This document shows positions 63,168 through 64,000 of a stretch of DNA of 64,000 nt, piece after piece. The stretch's first letter is position 1, and each line of letters begins with the position of its first letter. The notes beneath the pieces were generated by a model. That model worked only from the letters and a program-made list of their open reading frames with translations. It was not told the DNA's origin and ran no database searches. The translations under genes were made by a program, and so were the position numbers. The stretch spans positions 29,275 to 93,274 of the IMG/VR virus record IMGVR_UViG_3300025141_000046. One strand, given 5' to 3'. The DNA is from a virus.

Positions 63168-64000
63168 TTTTTTGCCCTGCTTATTTTCAAAATTTCTCTG
63201 TAATATCGAAATGCCCATTCATGAGGATCATAATTCTTCTTTAAAAAATCTTTTGCATCTTTGGCTATGATATTTCTATTTATAGGATCTGATAGCCTTG
63301 AAAGAGATCGGAGCCACCCTTTTTCACTGTGTGCTACATATCCGTTCTTCTCATCACCAAATAGATGAAAATTGCTTGGACTAAAATCAGCAACTACAGG
63401 AACACCAAGTGCCATAAAAGCTAATGCTCTGCCGTTATTTGTCTTATTTTTATATCTCATAATGAAATCAGTATTAAACTTTCCGTATTCGTTATTTACA
63501 TCTTTTGACAATGAAGTCAAGTCATGGACACCAGGACAAATTCCAATATCACAAGACTTTATATCTTCTTTTATTGTATCAATATTCCACTTTTTATAAA
63601 CTATTGGTATATCAGGCTTGCCAAGTTCCGGAGTCCAGTTTATTTCATCTTCTGTCTTTTCACTTATGATATTTAACTCAATATCTCTACTTTTTGAAAA
63701 ATTTTCAAGTGCAGATTTTAATCCGCCTACGAATGAAAACAAGTGAGGAGTCCAGCCGTGATAACATATCTTCAAAATATCAACTTTGTCATGCTCAACG
63801 ATACTGCTGTTGTGATATAGAGATTCTATATGTGCATTTAGTATTACATTTTTATGGAAAGAAAGACTATCTGCCTCCTCTAGTGAGCCAACCATGACAA
63901 AATCAAAATCAACAGAAGTCAAATCTCTCGGTGGCGTGATTGTACCGACAATTATACTCGGGTTTACTAGTTTAATCTGGTGAAAAACTGAATGAATATA
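63164..64000 (-). CDS. Glycosyltransferase-like protein, 5' end beyond window
   Basis: The frame is open to the right edge of the window (26 codons upstream of a TTG at 63922), so the true start lies outside. The sequence reads SVFHQIKLVNPSIIVGTITP at the start, then VDILKICYHGWTPHLFSFVG, KSCDIGICPGVHD and NNGRALAFMALGVPVVADFS, the last like the donor-binding segment of GT-B enzymes, though the conserved glutamates are replaced. It ends with KNYDPHEWAFRYYREIL. A glycosyltransferase is likely from the fold pattern and cluster; the substrate is unknown. Confidence 0.72.
   Translation of the reverse strand, partial: YIHSVFHQIKLVNPSIIVGTITPPRDLTSVDFDFVMVGSLEEADSLSFHKNVILNAHIESLYHNSSIVEHDKVDILKICYHGWTPHLFSFVGGLKSALENFSKSRDIELNIISEKTEDEINWTPELGKPDIPIVYKKWNIDTIKEDIKSCDIGICPGVHDLTSLSKDVNNEYGKFNTDFIMRYKNKTNNGRALAFMALGVPVVADFSPSNFHLFGDEKNGYVAHSEKGWLRSLSRLSDPINRNIIAKDAKDFLKKNYDPHEWAFRYYREILKISRAKK

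Overview
The window is a piece of a large tailed-phage genome (myovirus) with T4-like core genes. It is AT-rich, and every supported gene lies on the minus strand, so transcription runs from high to low coordinates. Recognisable T4-type functions are the portal (gp20, partial), large terminase (gp17), recombination nuclease (gp46/gp47), DnaG-type primase, late sigma factor (gp55), baseplate wedge proteins gp25 and gp6, and a gp5-like spike without lysozyme. The mix of T4 core genes, many LamG-type structural proteins and a long sugar gene cluster suggests an uncultured, possibly marine phage of Gram-negative bacteria. The host cannot be named from the sequence. Capsid, tail sheath, tube and tape-measure genes were not seen and presumably lie outside. 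No tRNA, CRISPR array or insertion sequence was found.

Layout in transcription order (right to left). (1) 64000-49413: a carbohydrate module with GT-B and GT-A glycosyltransferases, two SAM methyltransferases, a formyltransferase, a hexapeptide acetyltransferase, a DegT aminotransferase, a WbqC-like protein, a polysaccharide-deacetylase-like protein, two sugar epimerases, a short UDP-sugar dehydrogenase and a sulfotransferase. A Cas4/RecB-like nuclease sits inside it. (2) 49422-48015: a small membrane protein, the gp55-like sigma factor and a conserved coiled-coil protein. (3) 48010-41517: baseplate genes (spike, acidic unknown, Zn ribbon, gp25, gp6, wedge-associated protein). (4) 41514-25201: very large baseplate and fibre proteins with LamG modules, ending with a repeat-rich protein followed by the one convincing terminator. 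(5) 25096-9196: a lysine-tailed protein, a J-domain protein and a second block of large structural proteins containing paralogous domains. (6) 9196-4072: RuvC-like resolvase, primase, a small conserved protein and a single-chain Mre11-Rad50 (gp47-gp46) protein. (7) 4088-1: a Zn ribbon, a 128-residue protein in the small-terminase position, large terminase and portal.

The genes are tightly packed, with many ATGA, TAATG and TAGTG overlaps that suggest translational coupling. Only a few gaps exceed 50 bp, and four of these carry a TATAAT or CATAAT hexamer 18-30 bp before the next start. The main points of interest are the Mre11-Rad50 fusion, the sugar cluster with its shortened aminotransferase and dehydrogenase, an 82-residue tandem repeat in what may be an abundant virion protein, and a frameshifted remnant in the only gene-free stretch over 300 bp (58746-59063).
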